A DNA stretch of 64,000 nucleotides from Stenotrophomonas rhizophila (GTDB lineage: Bacteria; Pseudomonadota; Gammaproteobacteria; Xanthomonadales; Xanthomonadaceae). Positions 54,534-64,000 of this stretch are shown one piece after another. The DNA lies in contig NZ_VDQT01000006.1 in NCBI RefSeq assembly GCF_007667275.1, positions 1-64,000 on the forward strand. The letters are read 5' to 3'. The number at the start of each line of letters is the position of its first letter. Within the stretch, counting starts at the first letter, position 1. The position numbers were made by a program, and so were the translations under genes. Below the pieces are notes generated by a model, which was not told where the DNA came from, did not search any database, and saw only the letters and a program-made list of their open reading frames with translations.

Positions 54534-54950
54534 TCAGGGTCGCCAGAACCCAGCCCGCAGTTCGGCCAGGGTCAGGTTGTTGTCGTGGTTGGCGTCCAGC
54601 GACTGGAAGCGCATGTCGGTCACGCGGCTGACTTCTTCTTCGGTCAGCTCGCCGTCGCCGTTGAGGTCGGCCACGCGGATGCGGTCGGCCGCGCTGAGCT
54701 GGCCGTCGCGGTCCGGACCGAGCACCGACTGGATGTCCTCGACCCCCACCCGGTAGTTGTGGTCGACATCGAGCAGGCGGAACAGGGCCGCGCCATCGTA
54801 TTCGTCCTCGCTGACCTGGCCGTCGCCGTTCTTGTCCAAGGCAGTAAAACGCTGTTCGGCGGTGTCGCCGGGCGTCTGCGCCTGGCAGGTGGCGGCTGCG
54901 CCCAAGCCGAGCAGCAGGGCACAGGCAAGCACGGGAATGGACTGGTTCAC
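54534..54950 (-). CDS. EF-hand protein, exported
   Basis: 138 residues. GGAG precedes the GTG at 54950. A signal peptide (IPVLACALLLGLGAAATCQA) is followed by EF-hand loops: DKNGDGQVSEDE and DLNGDGELTEEE are canonical, while DVDHNYRVGVED, GPDRDGQLSAAD and DANHDNNLTLAE are variant. Probably a periplasmic calcium-binding protein of unknown target. Convergent with fnr (14-base gap). Confidence 0.82.
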   Translation of the reverse strand: MNQSIPVLACALLLGLGAAATCQAQTPGDTAEQRFTALDKNGDGQVSEDEYDGAALFRLLDVDHNYRVGVEDIQSVLGPDRDGQLSAADRIRVADLNGDGELTEEEVSRVTDMRFQSLDANHDNNLTLAELRAGFWRP

Positions 54951-55027
54951 GGAAACTCCGCAGGGCGGCCAGGGAGGTTCCAGTGTCCGCCGCACCGGCG
55001 CGCGCGGCTACGGCAATAGATGCGCCG

Positions 55028-55051
55028 GGCGCCAGTATTTCTACTGGCGCC
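55028..55051. promoter_or_regulatory. Perfect 10-bp palindrome containing CAGTA-N4-TACTG, site 3
   Basis: GGCGCCAGTA and TACTGGCGCC around TTTC, between the second TonB receptor stop and the EF-hand gene. No T-run follows on either strand, so it is not an ordinary intrinsic terminator. Its core matches sites 1 and 2. Confidence 0.5.
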
Positions 55052-55060
55052 CCGGCACCC

Positions 55061-57181
55061 TCATTCGAATCGCCAACGCACGCCCACGTAAACACCGCGA
55101 CCATCGCCGGGGGTCGAGCGCGCCACGTCGCGGCCGGCGTCGTCATAGCCGGGCGTCACCGTCGCGGCGTAATGGCGGTCGCCGATGTTGCGCAGCTCGG
55201 CCCAGGCCTGCCAGCGACCGCTCGGGGCATCGAAGCCCACGCGCGTGCCGAAGATCAGATGGCTGTCGGCGCGGAAGCTGTTGGCGTAGTCCACGAACAT
55301 CGCCGAGGCGTACTCGGTGTTGAGTGCCGCGTAGAAGCCACCGGGGTGGTCGAAACGCAGTTCGCCCTGGTAATAGTGGCGCGGCAACCCCGGCAGGCGA
55401 TTGCGGCCGAAGCGGTCGTCATGGCGGTATCGGAAGTCGCTGAAGGTATACGCCTGGCGCAGCGAGAGCCGACCTTCGCTGCCCTGCCAGAGGGCGCTGT
55501 CCAGTCCTGCCTCGATGCCACGGTGCACGGTGGGGCTGGCGTTGTTCTCGGCCACGAACAGGTTCGGCACCGGCACCACTTCCACGCTGAGCAGTTCATG
55601 CCGCACCTGCGCGTAGTAGCCGGTCAGTTCCCAGGCGCCCAGCGCACTGTCGCCACGCGCGCCGAGCTCCAGCGTGGTGGCGGTCTGGTTCCGCAGGTCC
55701 ACCGGCGCGCGCTGGCGGCCGCTGCTGGCGCCGTTGCCGGGGGCGAAGTAGCGGTTCGAGCCCCAGATCATCGACCACGGATGCGCCGGCTCCACCGAGC
55801 GGCTCAGGTTGCCGAACCACTGCGTGGCCGCCGTCTGCTGCCAGGTGAACCCCAGCCGCGGCGCGTAATCCCACTCACTGCCCGACAGCCGCTCCGGCGT
55901 CGACGGCCAGGTCACCTGCACGTCCTTGCGCGTGTTGATCAGCGCCAGCCCGGCCTGCAGGCGCAGGGTATCGCTGAGTGCCAGGTCGTTGCCGAGGTGC
56001 AGTGAGGCGTTGGTGCCGTGGTGGGAGAAATCGCGGGTATGCGTGCCGGCCGGGAAGCCGTTGCTGGGGTAGCGCAGGGTTTCGCGTACGTCCGCATCCA
56101 GGTCATGGGTGACCCGCAGCCCGAGTGTGGTCGCGCTGTCGCGGCCGAACAGGGTGTGCTGGCGGCGGTAATCGAGCGTCGCGTTGAGGTTGGTGTAGTC
56201 GAGCTGCTGGCGGTACAGGCTCTCGTTCAAGTCCATCGGGTAGTGGTGGTACACCAGCCCGGCCTGCAGCGACGACGCATCGTCGATCTGCAGCGTGGTC
56301 ATGTTGCCCAACCACGTGCTGCCCGGCTGCGGCCGGCGCGCGTCGATGGCCAGGTTGGCAGGATTGGCCGTGCGCGGATCATTGCGGATCTGCGCGCGGG
56401 TCAGCCTCCCGGGGGTTTCGTGGTTGGTTTCGCGGTAGCGCAGGAAGAAGCGGGTTTCCAGCTGGGGGCTGATCTGCCAGCCGACGTTGGCCATCGCGCC
56501 CTTGCCGTCGCCGGCGGCATGCTGCTGGTAGCCGTCGTACTCGGTGTCGGTGTAGTTGAGGTAATAGTCGACCGCGCCGGACACGCCGCCATAGCCCACG
56601 CTGCGCTTCTGGTAGCCGCGGCTGCCGGCTTCGTATTGCAGTTCCAGCCCGGCGGCATCGCGCCCGCTGCGACTGACGTAGTTGATCGCACCGCCCAGCG
56701 CGAGCGCACCGCGTTCGAAGCCATTGGCACCGCGCAGGACTTCGGCCCGGCCCAGCCACAGTGGCTCCAGCAGTTCATAGGGCGTACCGCCCGGGCCGGT
56801 GAGCGGCAGGCCGTCGAGCGAAACCGAAATGCCCGACGCATGCGCGCCCGGGCCGCGATTGATGCCCGAACCGCGGATGGACACCTTGGCACCTTCGTTA
56901 CCTGGCGACTGCGCGCTGATGCCAGGCTGGTAAGCCAGTACATCGGCGGTGCCGGCCAGGCGGCCATCGGCACGGGTCAGGTCGATCACATTGCCGGCGC
57001 CGGGAACGCGCTTGAGTGCGGCGCGGGCCTCCTCGGTGGCGGTGGCGGCGGTGACATTGACCGCGTCGAGGGTGGTGGGTTTGTCGGCCGGGGCGGCGTG
57101 GGCGTGGGTGGCGAGGACGGCAGAAAGCGCCAGGGTCAACGCGGACAGGGCAGGGCGGTGCAGCGACAGGAGGAGGGGCAT
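55061..57181 (-). CDS. TonB-dependent receptor
   Basis: 706 residues. Signal peptide (ALSALTLALSAVLATHAHA), TonB-box-like LDAVNVTAAT, plug with LAYQPGISAQSPGNEGAKVSIRG (split), RGANGFERGALALGGAINYVS, and a barrel ending in VGVRWRFE. The barrel includes NIGDRHYAATVTPGYDD, resembling siderophore or metal receptors of the FecA/FhuE-like group, but no ligand can be named. It stands alone; the GC-rich REP pair separates it from hutU. Confidence 0.9.
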   Translation of the reverse strand: MPLLLSLHRPALSALTLALSAVLATHAHAAPADKPTTLDAVNVTAATATEEARAALKRVPGAGNVIDLTRADGRLAGTADVLAYQPGISAQSPGNEGAKVSIRGSGINRGPGAHASGISVSLDGLPLTGPGGTPYELLEPLWLGRAEVLRGANGFERGALALGGAINYVSRSGRDAAGLELQYEAGSRGYQKRSVGYGGVSGAVDYYLNYTDTEYDGYQQHAAGDGKGAMANVGWQISPQLETRFFLRYRETNHETPGRLTRAQIRNDPRTANPANLAIDARRPQPGSTWLGNMTTLQIDDASSLQAGLVYHHYPMDLNESLYRQQLDYTNLNATLDYRRQHTLFGRDSATTLGLRVTHDLDADVRETLRYPSNGFPAGTHTRDFSHHGTNASLHLGNDLALSDTLRLQAGLALINTRKDVQVTWPSTPERLSGSEWDYAPRLGFTWQQTAATQWFGNLSRSVEPAHPWSMIWGSNRYFAPGNGASSGRQRAPVDLRNQTATTLELGARGDSALGAWELTGYYAQVRHELLSVEVVPVPNLFVAENNASPTVHRGIEAGLDSALWQGSEGRLSLRQAYTFSDFRYRHDDRFGRNRLPGLPRHYYQGELRFDHPGGFYAALNTEYASAMFVDYANSFRADSHLIFGTRVGFDAPSGRWQAWAELRNIGDRHYAATVTPGYDDAGRDVARSTPGDGRGVYVGVRWRFE

Positions 57182-57313
57182 GCGTCTGGGATCAATGCGG
57201 GACAGGGCAGACGGTCGCGAGGCGGATGCCTGTAAACCGAGCAGTGGCCGCGAAAGTTAACAGGTTGCCCGCATCCCGTCACCCGCCGGCCGCGTATGGC
57301 GACGCGTTGACCG

Positions 57314-57372
57314 GTAGCGCCGGCCGTTGGCCGGCCCAGACGGTGCGTGGGCCGGCCAACGGCCGGCGCTAC
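57314..57372. repeat. Inverted REP pair between TonB receptor and hutU
   Basis: A forward GTAGCGCCGGCCGTTGGCCGGC copy at 57314-57336 and its reverse complement at 57350-57372. The pair can fold into one long hairpin 26 bases after hutU and probably ends hut transcription. Confidence 0.88.
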
Positions 57373-57397
57373 CCGGTTCACGGTGATCGTGGATGGA

Positions 57398-59061
<1,664 letters not shown>

Positions 59062-59065
<4 letters not shown>

Positions 59066-59910
59066 GCAGCACTCCGGGAGTTCGCGAATTCAAGGCAGGC
59101 GGTGAGCACCTGCTGCAGCGTGTGGCGCAGCGGCGCAGCGTGGTCGGGGTCGAGCGGGGTGGGCCAGCTGTGCACGTCCACCTGTTCGGGTTCGTGCATG
59201 TAGCCGCGGCAGGCGAGCTCCATCTGCAGGCTGTGCACGCCGCCGGCGATGTCGCTGTAATGGCGGGTGATCCAGCCACCCTTGAAGCGGCCGTTGCGCA
59301 CATGCGACAGGCCGCTGATCCGGCACAGGTTTTCGACTACGTCGCTGAGCGCGTTGTCGCAGGAGGTATCCGGCGCGCCGGAGGGACCGGCAGTGCCCAG
59401 GTTGAACTGCGGCAGCTCCCCATCGAACAGGTGTGGGATGTGCGAGCGGATCGAATGCGCGTCGTATACCACCACGGTGCCGTGGCGCTGGCGCAGGCGC
59501 GCGATCTGCGCGCCCAGCGCCGCGTGATAGGGCGCAAAATACGTATCGCGGCGCTGGGCGATGTCGGCGTCATCCGGCTCCCGGCCAGGGTGGTACAGCG
59601 GCTGGTTGTCGAACGTGGTCAGCGGGCACAGCCCGGTGGTGTTCTGCCCGGGATACAGCGAGACGCCGCTGGGGTCGCGGTTGAGGTCGATCACCGACCG
59701 CGAGATCGCCGAACGCACCGTGGTCGCCCCGAGGCGCTGGGCGAAGTCATACAGCTCATGCACCCACCAGTCGGCATCGCGGCGGGCCAGCCACGGCGAC
59801 ACGAAATCGCCGGCCAGCGCATCGGGCAGTTCGGTGCCGGTGTGCGGGATGCTGACGATCAGCGGCGCATCACCTTCATGCACCTGCAGCCAGTCCGGCT
59901 GGGCGGTCAT
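59062..59910 (-). CDS. hutG: N-formylglutamate deformylase
   Basis: Last step of the five-step route: N-formylglutamate to glutamate and formate. 282 residues of the FGase family with LIVSIPHTGTELPD, SRSVIDLNRDPSGVSLYPGQ, VYDAHSIRSHIPHLFDG and GWITRHYSDIAGGVHSLQMEL (split), which carry the metal-binding His/Asp/Glu residues. It overlaps hutH and hutU by four bases on each side. Confidence 0.95.
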
Positions 59911-61448
59911 GCCAGCGGCTCCACCTGCGGCAGGATGTCGGCCAGCCCTTCGGCCAGCGCGCCGCTGCGCACCAGCGCGGTGGCGGCCAGCATGTCCGGG
60001 TGGAAGTAGCGGTCATCCTGCAGGGTCGGCACCTGCGCACGCAGGCGCTGGCGCACTGCTTCCAGCGCATCGCTGGAGCGCAGGCCACCGTGGAAGTCGC
60101 ACCCCTGCGCGGCGGCCAGCAGCTCGATGCCTACCACGTTGGCCGCGTTCTCGGCCATCTGCAGCAGGCGGCGTGCGCCATGCGCGGCCATCGAGACGTG
60201 GTCTTCCTGGTTGGCCGAGGTGGGAATCGAATCCACGCTGGCCGGGTAGGCGCGCTGCTTGTTTTCCGAAACCAGCGCGGCGGCGGTCACCTGCGGAATC
60301 ATGAAACCGGAATTCAGGCCCGGCTTCGGGGTGAGGAACGCGGGCAGGCCCGACAGCGCCGGGTCGACCAGCATCGCGGTGCGGCGTTCACTGATCGAAC
60401 CGATCTCGCACACCGCCATCGCCAGCATGTCGGCGGCGAACGCCACCGGTTCTGCGTGGAAATTGCCGCCGGACAGCGCTTCGTTGGTATCGGTGAACAC
60501 CAGCGGGTTGTCGGACACGCCATTGGCCTCGATCGACAGCGTGGTGGCGGCCTGGCGCATCACATCAAACGCCGCGCCCATCACCTGCGGCTGGCAGCGA
60601 AGGCAGTACGGGTCCTGCACGCGCACGTCGTTGTCGCGATGCGATTCACGGATCGCCGAGCCCTGCATCAACCTGCGCAGTGCCGCAGCGGTGGCGATCT
60701 GGCCACGCTGGCCGCGGATCTGGTGGATGCGCGGATCGAACGGGGTGTCCGAGCCCTTGGCCGCTTCCACCGAAAGCGCACCGGTGACCAGCGCGGCCTG
60801 GAACACGGTGGTGATCTCGAACAGCCCGGCCAGCGCATAGGCGGTGGAGTACTGGGTGCCGTTGAGCAGGGCCAGGCCTTCCTTGGCGCCCAGGACCAGC
60901 GGCGCCAGGCCGAAGCGCGCCAACGCATCGGCGGCCGGCAGGCGCTCGTCGCCGACGAAGGCCTCGCCTACGCCGATCATTACGCTGGCCAGGTGCGACA
61001 ACGGCGCCAGGTCGCCCGAGGCGCCCACCGAGCCTTGGCACGGAATCACCGGCACCAGGTCGTGCTGCAGGAAGGCTTCCAGCAAGGCGAGCGTTTCCGG
61101 GCGGATGCCCGAGGCGCCCTGGGCCAGGCTGGTCAGCTTCAGCGCCATCATCAGGCGCACCACCGGCGCGGGCATCGGCTCACCGACGCCGGCGGCGTGC
61201 GACAGCACGATATTGCGCTGCAGGGTTTCCAGGTCGTCGCGTTCGATGCGCACGCTGGCCAGCTTGCCGAAGCCGGTGTTGATGCCGTATACCGGCTCGC
61301 CCTTGGCCACGATGTCGGCCACGGTCTGCGCGCTGCGGCGCACCGCCTCGGCCGACGCGGGGTCCAGGCGCACGCGGGCACCGTCGAAGATCGCGCGCCA
61401 GTGCGCCAGCGTCACCGCGCCGGGCTGCAGGGTCAGGGTCGTACTCAT
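59907..61448 (-). CDS. hutH: Histidine ammonia-lyase
   Basis: First step: deaminates L-histidine to urocanate. 513 residues. The MIO cofactor forms from Ala-Ser-Gly in GSVGASGDLAPLSH, and YGINTGFGKLA and GNFHAEPVAFAADMLA are typical. ATG 61448 gives MSTTLTLQPG, 23 bases after hutI; the open frame further upstream overlaps hutI and is not coding. Confidence 0.97.
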   Translation of the reverse strand: MSTTLTLQPGAVTLAHWRAIFDGARVRLDPASAEAVRRSAQTVADIVAKGEPVYGINTGFGKLASVRIERDDLETLQRNIVLSHAAGVGEPMPAPVVRLMMALKLTSLAQGASGIRPETLALLEAFLQHDLVPVIPCQGSVGASGDLAPLSHLASVMIGVGEAFVGDERLPAADALARFGLAPLVLGAKEGLALLNGTQYSTAYALAGLFEITTVFQAALVTGALSVEAAKGSDTPFDPRIHQIRGQRGQIATAAALRRLMQGSAIRESHRDNDVRVQDPYCLRCQPQVMGAAFDVMRQAATTLSIEANGVSDNPLVFTDTNEALSGGNFHAEPVAFAADMLAMAVCEIGSISERRTAMLVDPALSGLPAFLTPKPGLNSGFMIPQVTAAALVSENKQRAYPASVDSIPTSANQEDHVSMAAHGARRLLQMAENAANVVGIELLAAAQGCDFHGGLRSSDALEAVRQRLRAQVPTLQDDRYFHPDMLAATALVRSGALAEGLADILPQVEPLA

Positions 61449-61471
61449 GGAATCTCCAGGCATCTCTGTGT

Positions 61472-62671
61472 TCAGACGGATACGCCGCGCATCACACGCG
61501 CGTGCAGGGGGTTGAAGCCGATGCGGTAGACAAGGTCGGCAGGCGCCTCGATGTCCCACACGGCCAGGTTGCAGTCCAGCCCGACCGCCAGGCGGCCGAT
61601 CCGCGCCTGTCGGCCCAGCGCACGCGCCGCTTCACGGGTGAAGCCGGCAATGCACTCGTCCACGGTCATGCGGAACAGTGTCGCGGCCATGTTCATGGCC
61701 AGCAGCGGGCTGGTCAGCGGCGAGGTGCCGGGGTTGCTGTCGGTGGCCAGTGCCAGCGGTACGCCGGCCGCGCGCAGCGCGTCGATCGGGGGCAGGGTGG
61801 TGTCGCGGGTGAAATAGAACGCGCCCGGCAGCAGCACCGCCACGGTGCCGGCGGCACGCATCGCGGCAATGCCGTCTGCATCGAGGTGTTCGATGTGGTC
61901 GGCCGAAAGTGCGCCATGCCGCGCAGCCAACGCAGCGCCGTGCTGGTTGCTGAGCTGTTCGGCGTGGATCTTCACCGCCAGTCCATGCGCCTGCGCGGCC
62001 ACGAACACCTGCTCGGCCTGCGCGGTGCTGAAGGCGATGTTTTCGCAGAACACATCCACCGCTTCGGCCAGGTCCTGCGCGGCTACCGACGGAATCATCA
62101 CGTTGCACACCTCATCGATGTACTCCTGCGCCTGCCGCCCCGGCGGCACCGCGTGTGCACCCAGGAAGGTGGGCACCACCTCGACCGCGCGCTGCCGCGA
62201 CAGCTCGCGGGCCACGCGCAGCTGCTTGGTTTCATCGTCAAGCGAGAGGCCGTAGCCGGATTTGATTTCCACCGTGGTGAGGCCCTCGGCCAGCATCGCA
62301 TCCAGCCGCGGCAGGCTGGCCGCCAGCAACTGCGCTTCGCTGGCGGCACGGGTGGCGCGCACGGTGGAGACGATGCCGCCGCCGGCGCGGGCGATGTCGG
62401 CATAGCTCACGCCCTGCAGGCGCTGTTCGAATTCATTGGCGCGGTTGCCGGCGTACACCAGGTGGGTGTGGCAGTCGACCAGCCCCGGGCTGATCCAGCG
62501 CCCGGCGCAGTCCACGCGGCGGTTCGGCTGCAGGTGCGCTTCGGACCCGGCCGGGCCGACGTGCACGATGCGGCCGTCGTGGGCGGCGATCACCCCGTCG
62601 CGGATCACGCCAAGGCCAGGGCCGTCGACGGTGATCAGGTTGGCGTTGGTCCAGAGGGTGTCACAGTGCAT
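61472..62671 (-). CDS. hutI: Imidazolonepropionase
   Basis: Third step: imidazolonepropionate to formiminoglutamate. 399 residues of the amidohydrolase fold with the metal motif GLVDCHTHLVYAGNRANEF, KIHAEQLSNQHGA, ADHIEHLD and the aspartate in LATDSNPGTSP. The ATG at 62671 is preceded by an in-frame ATG four codons upstream. First gene of the leftward hut block, next to the HutC-type operator. Confidence 0.96.
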   Translation of the reverse strand: MHCDTLWTNANLITVDGPGLGVIRDGVIAAHDGRIVHVGPAGSEAHLQPNRRVDCAGRWISPGLVDCHTHLVYAGNRANEFEQRLQGVSYADIARAGGGIVSTVRATRAASEAQLLAASLPRLDAMLAEGLTTVEIKSGYGLSLDDETKQLRVARELSRQRAVEVVPTFLGAHAVPPGRQAQEYIDEVCNVMIPSVAAQDLAEAVDVFCENIAFSTAQAEQVFVAAQAHGLAVKIHAEQLSNQHGAALAARHGALSADHIEHLDADGIAAMRAAGTVAVLLPGAFYFTRDTTLPPIDALRAAGVPLALATDSNPGTSPLTSPLLAMNMAATLFRMTVDECIAGFTREAARALGRQARIGRLAVGLDCNLAVWDIEAPADLVYRIGFNPLHARVMRGVSV

Positions 62672-62695
62672 GGCAGCAACCACGGCGGCTTATAT

Positions 62696-62703
62696 GTCTA
62701 TAC
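62696..62703. promoter_or_regulatory. HutC-type operator between hutI and hutF
   Basis: GTCTATAC inside TATATGTCTATACAATATA matches GT-N-TA-N-AC, the known operator core of the HutC subfamily of GntR regulators. It lies in the 63-base gap between the divergent hutI and hutF genes, overlapping AT-rich -10-like sequence on both strands. The hutC gene is not in this window. Confidence 0.65.
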
Positions 62704-62734
62704 AATATAGGCGCCACTTCCGGGATGTCCAGTG

Positions 62735-64000
62735 ATGCCAGCCAACCCCGCTTCCGTCCTCGCTTTCCACGCCGACCATGCCCTGCTGCCGCAGGGGTGG
62801 GCGCGCGATGTGCGCATCGTCTGCGCCGGCGGCACCCTGCAGTCGGTCACCCCGGGCGTGCCCGCGCAGCCTGGCGACACGGCGCTGGCGATCTCGCTGC
62901 CCGGCCTGGGCAACCTGCACAGCCACGCCTTCCAGCGCGGCATGGCCGGTTTGACCGAGATCGGCGGACGCAGCGGCGACAGCTTCTGGAGCTGGCGCGA
63001 ACTGATGTACCGCTTCCTGTCGAACCTGCAGCCCGAGGCGGTGCAGGCGATCGCCGAGCAGGCGTATGTGGAAATGCTGGAATCGGGCTTCACCCGCGTC
63101 GGCGAATTCCACTACCTGCACCACGCCGCGGACGGCAGCCCGTATGCGGACCGCGCCGAGATGGCCGCGCGCATCGCGGCGGCGGCGCAGGGCAGTGGCA
63201 TCGGCCTGACCCTGCTGCCGGTGTTCTATGCGCATGCCGACTTCGGCGGCGCGCCCCCCAACCCGGCGCAGCGCCGCCTGCTGCATGATGTGGACGGCTT
63301 TGCCGCACTGCTGGAGGGCTGTCACCAGGCCCTGCGGAGGCAGGACGATGCGGTGCTGGGCATCGCCCCGCACAGCCTGCGCGCGGTCACCGGCGAAGAG
63401 CTGGCCGCACTGCTGCCACTCACCACCGGCCCGGTGCACATCCACATCGCTGAACAGACCCGCGAGGTCGATGCGTGTGTGGCCTGGAGCGGGCTGCGCC
63501 CGGTGCGCTGGCTCTACGAACACGCACCCGTGGACGCGCGCTGGTGCCTGGTCCATGCCACCCACGTGGACGACGACGAAGTACGGCGCATGCTGGCCAG
63601 CCACGCCGTGGTCGGCCTGTGCCCGATCACCGAAGCCAACCTCGGCGACGGCCTGTTCCCGATGCAGGCGTTCGCGCGCGGCGGTGGCCGCTTCGGCGTG
63701 GGCTCGGATTCCAACGTGCTGATCGACGCCGCCGAGGAGCTGCGCCTGCTCGAGTATGGGCAGCGCCTGCAGTTGCGCGGGCGCAACGTGCTGGCGCCGC
63801 AGGAAGGGGTATCCAGCGGACGCTGGCTGTTCGAAAGGTCGCTGCACGGTGCGGCGCAGGCGCTGGGCGTGGGCTGTGGCCTGCAACCCGGTGCGCCCGC
63901 CGACGTGGTCGAACTGGATCCGCAGCACCCTTCGCTGATCGCCCGTGACGGCGACGCGTGGCTTGACAGCTGGGTGTTCGCCGCCCGTAATGGCGCCGTT
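62735..64000 (+). CDS. hutF: Formimidoylglutamate deiminase, 3' truncated by window edge
   Basis: Converts formiminoglutamate to N-formylglutamate, fourth step of the five-step route. The frame is open from ATG 62735 to the window end (422 codons, no stop seen; family members are about 450 residues). Metal motif LHSHAFQRGMAGLTE, DSFWSWRELMYRF, IAPHSLRAVTGEEL, VHIHIAEQTREVDAC, LVHATHVDDDE and GSDSNVLIDAAEELRLLEY all fit HutF. It is divergent from hutI across the HutC-type operator. Confidence 0.95.
   Translation, partial: MPANPASVLAFHADHALLPQGWARDVRIVCAGGTLQSVTPGVPAQPGDTALAISLPGLGNLHSHAFQRGMAGLTEIGGRSGDSFWSWRELMYRFLSNLQPEAVQAIAEQAYVEMLESGFTRVGEFHYLHHAADGSPYADRAEMAARIAAAAQGSGIGLTLLPVFYAHADFGGAPPNPAQRRLLHDVDGFAALLEGCHQALRRQDDAVLGIAPHSLRAVTGEELAALLPLTTGPVHIHIAEQTREVDACVAWSGLRPVRWLYEHAPVDARWCLVHATHVDDDEVRRMLASHAVVGLCPITEANLGDGLFPMQAFARGGGRFGVGSDSNVLIDAAEELRLLEYGQRLQLRGRNVLAPQEGVSSGRWLFERSLHGAAQALGVGCGLQPGAPADVVELDPQHPSLIARDGDAWLDSWVFAARNGAV

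Overview
The window looks like a chromosomal stretch of a Stenotrophomonas-like xanthomonad (Gammaproteobacteria). The grounds are the very high GC content, the many GTAG-headed palindromic REP elements of the SMAG type together with a REP-associated transposase, the kynurenine-type route genes, a long LigA, and a GyrA with Gln at position 83. No tRNA, rRNA, prophage or CRISPR array was seen.

Left part (1-11.7 kb): NAD kinase and a cytosolic-type 5'-nucleotidase point right and converge on a composite inverted-repeat element. Opposite them runs a long leftward block: asnS, two small genes, a PaiB-like protein, beta-carbonic anhydrase, the kynurenine genes (3-hydroxyanthranilate dioxygenase, kynureninase, kynurenine monooxygenase), exonuclease I and a DUF2461 gene. 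With NAD kinase this is an NAD-related neighbourhood.

Core part (11.7-29 kb): an IscA-type Fe-S protein, the rpsF-rpsR-rplI ribosomal operon with a candidate S6:S18 leader, smc-zipA, a Tat-exported aminotransferase, ligA, an acetyltransferase, epmA, a three-repeat DUF3011 protein, mtnA and gyrA. A 730-bp repeat-rich gap lies before smc and a REP array before gyrA.

Accessory part (29-57 kb): PQQ glucose dehydrogenase; a RAYT transposase followed by five REPs; a HipA-like kinase/DUF3037 pair; an S9 peptidase; a GH92 mannosidase; a FAD monooxygenase/hydrolase pair; MarC; and a divergent sugar-oxidation-like locus (TonB receptor and Na+ symporter facing an IclR-lactonase fusion and a XylB-like dehydrogenase). 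Next come a multicopper oxidase/beta-barrel/SCO operon, an FNR-type oxygen sensor, an EF-hand protein and a second TonB receptor. Four FNR boxes with matching -10 elements lie between 41.3 and 53.5 kb, which suggests a local oxygen-responsive regulon around the FNR gene. Two promoters, of the IclR fusion and upstream of fnr, share the same operator-like palindromes.

Right end (57-64 kb): the histidine utilisation genes hutI-hutH-hutG-hutU run left and hutF runs right, cut by the window edge. A HutC-type operator sits between them. HutF plus HutG means the five-step route to glutamate and formate.
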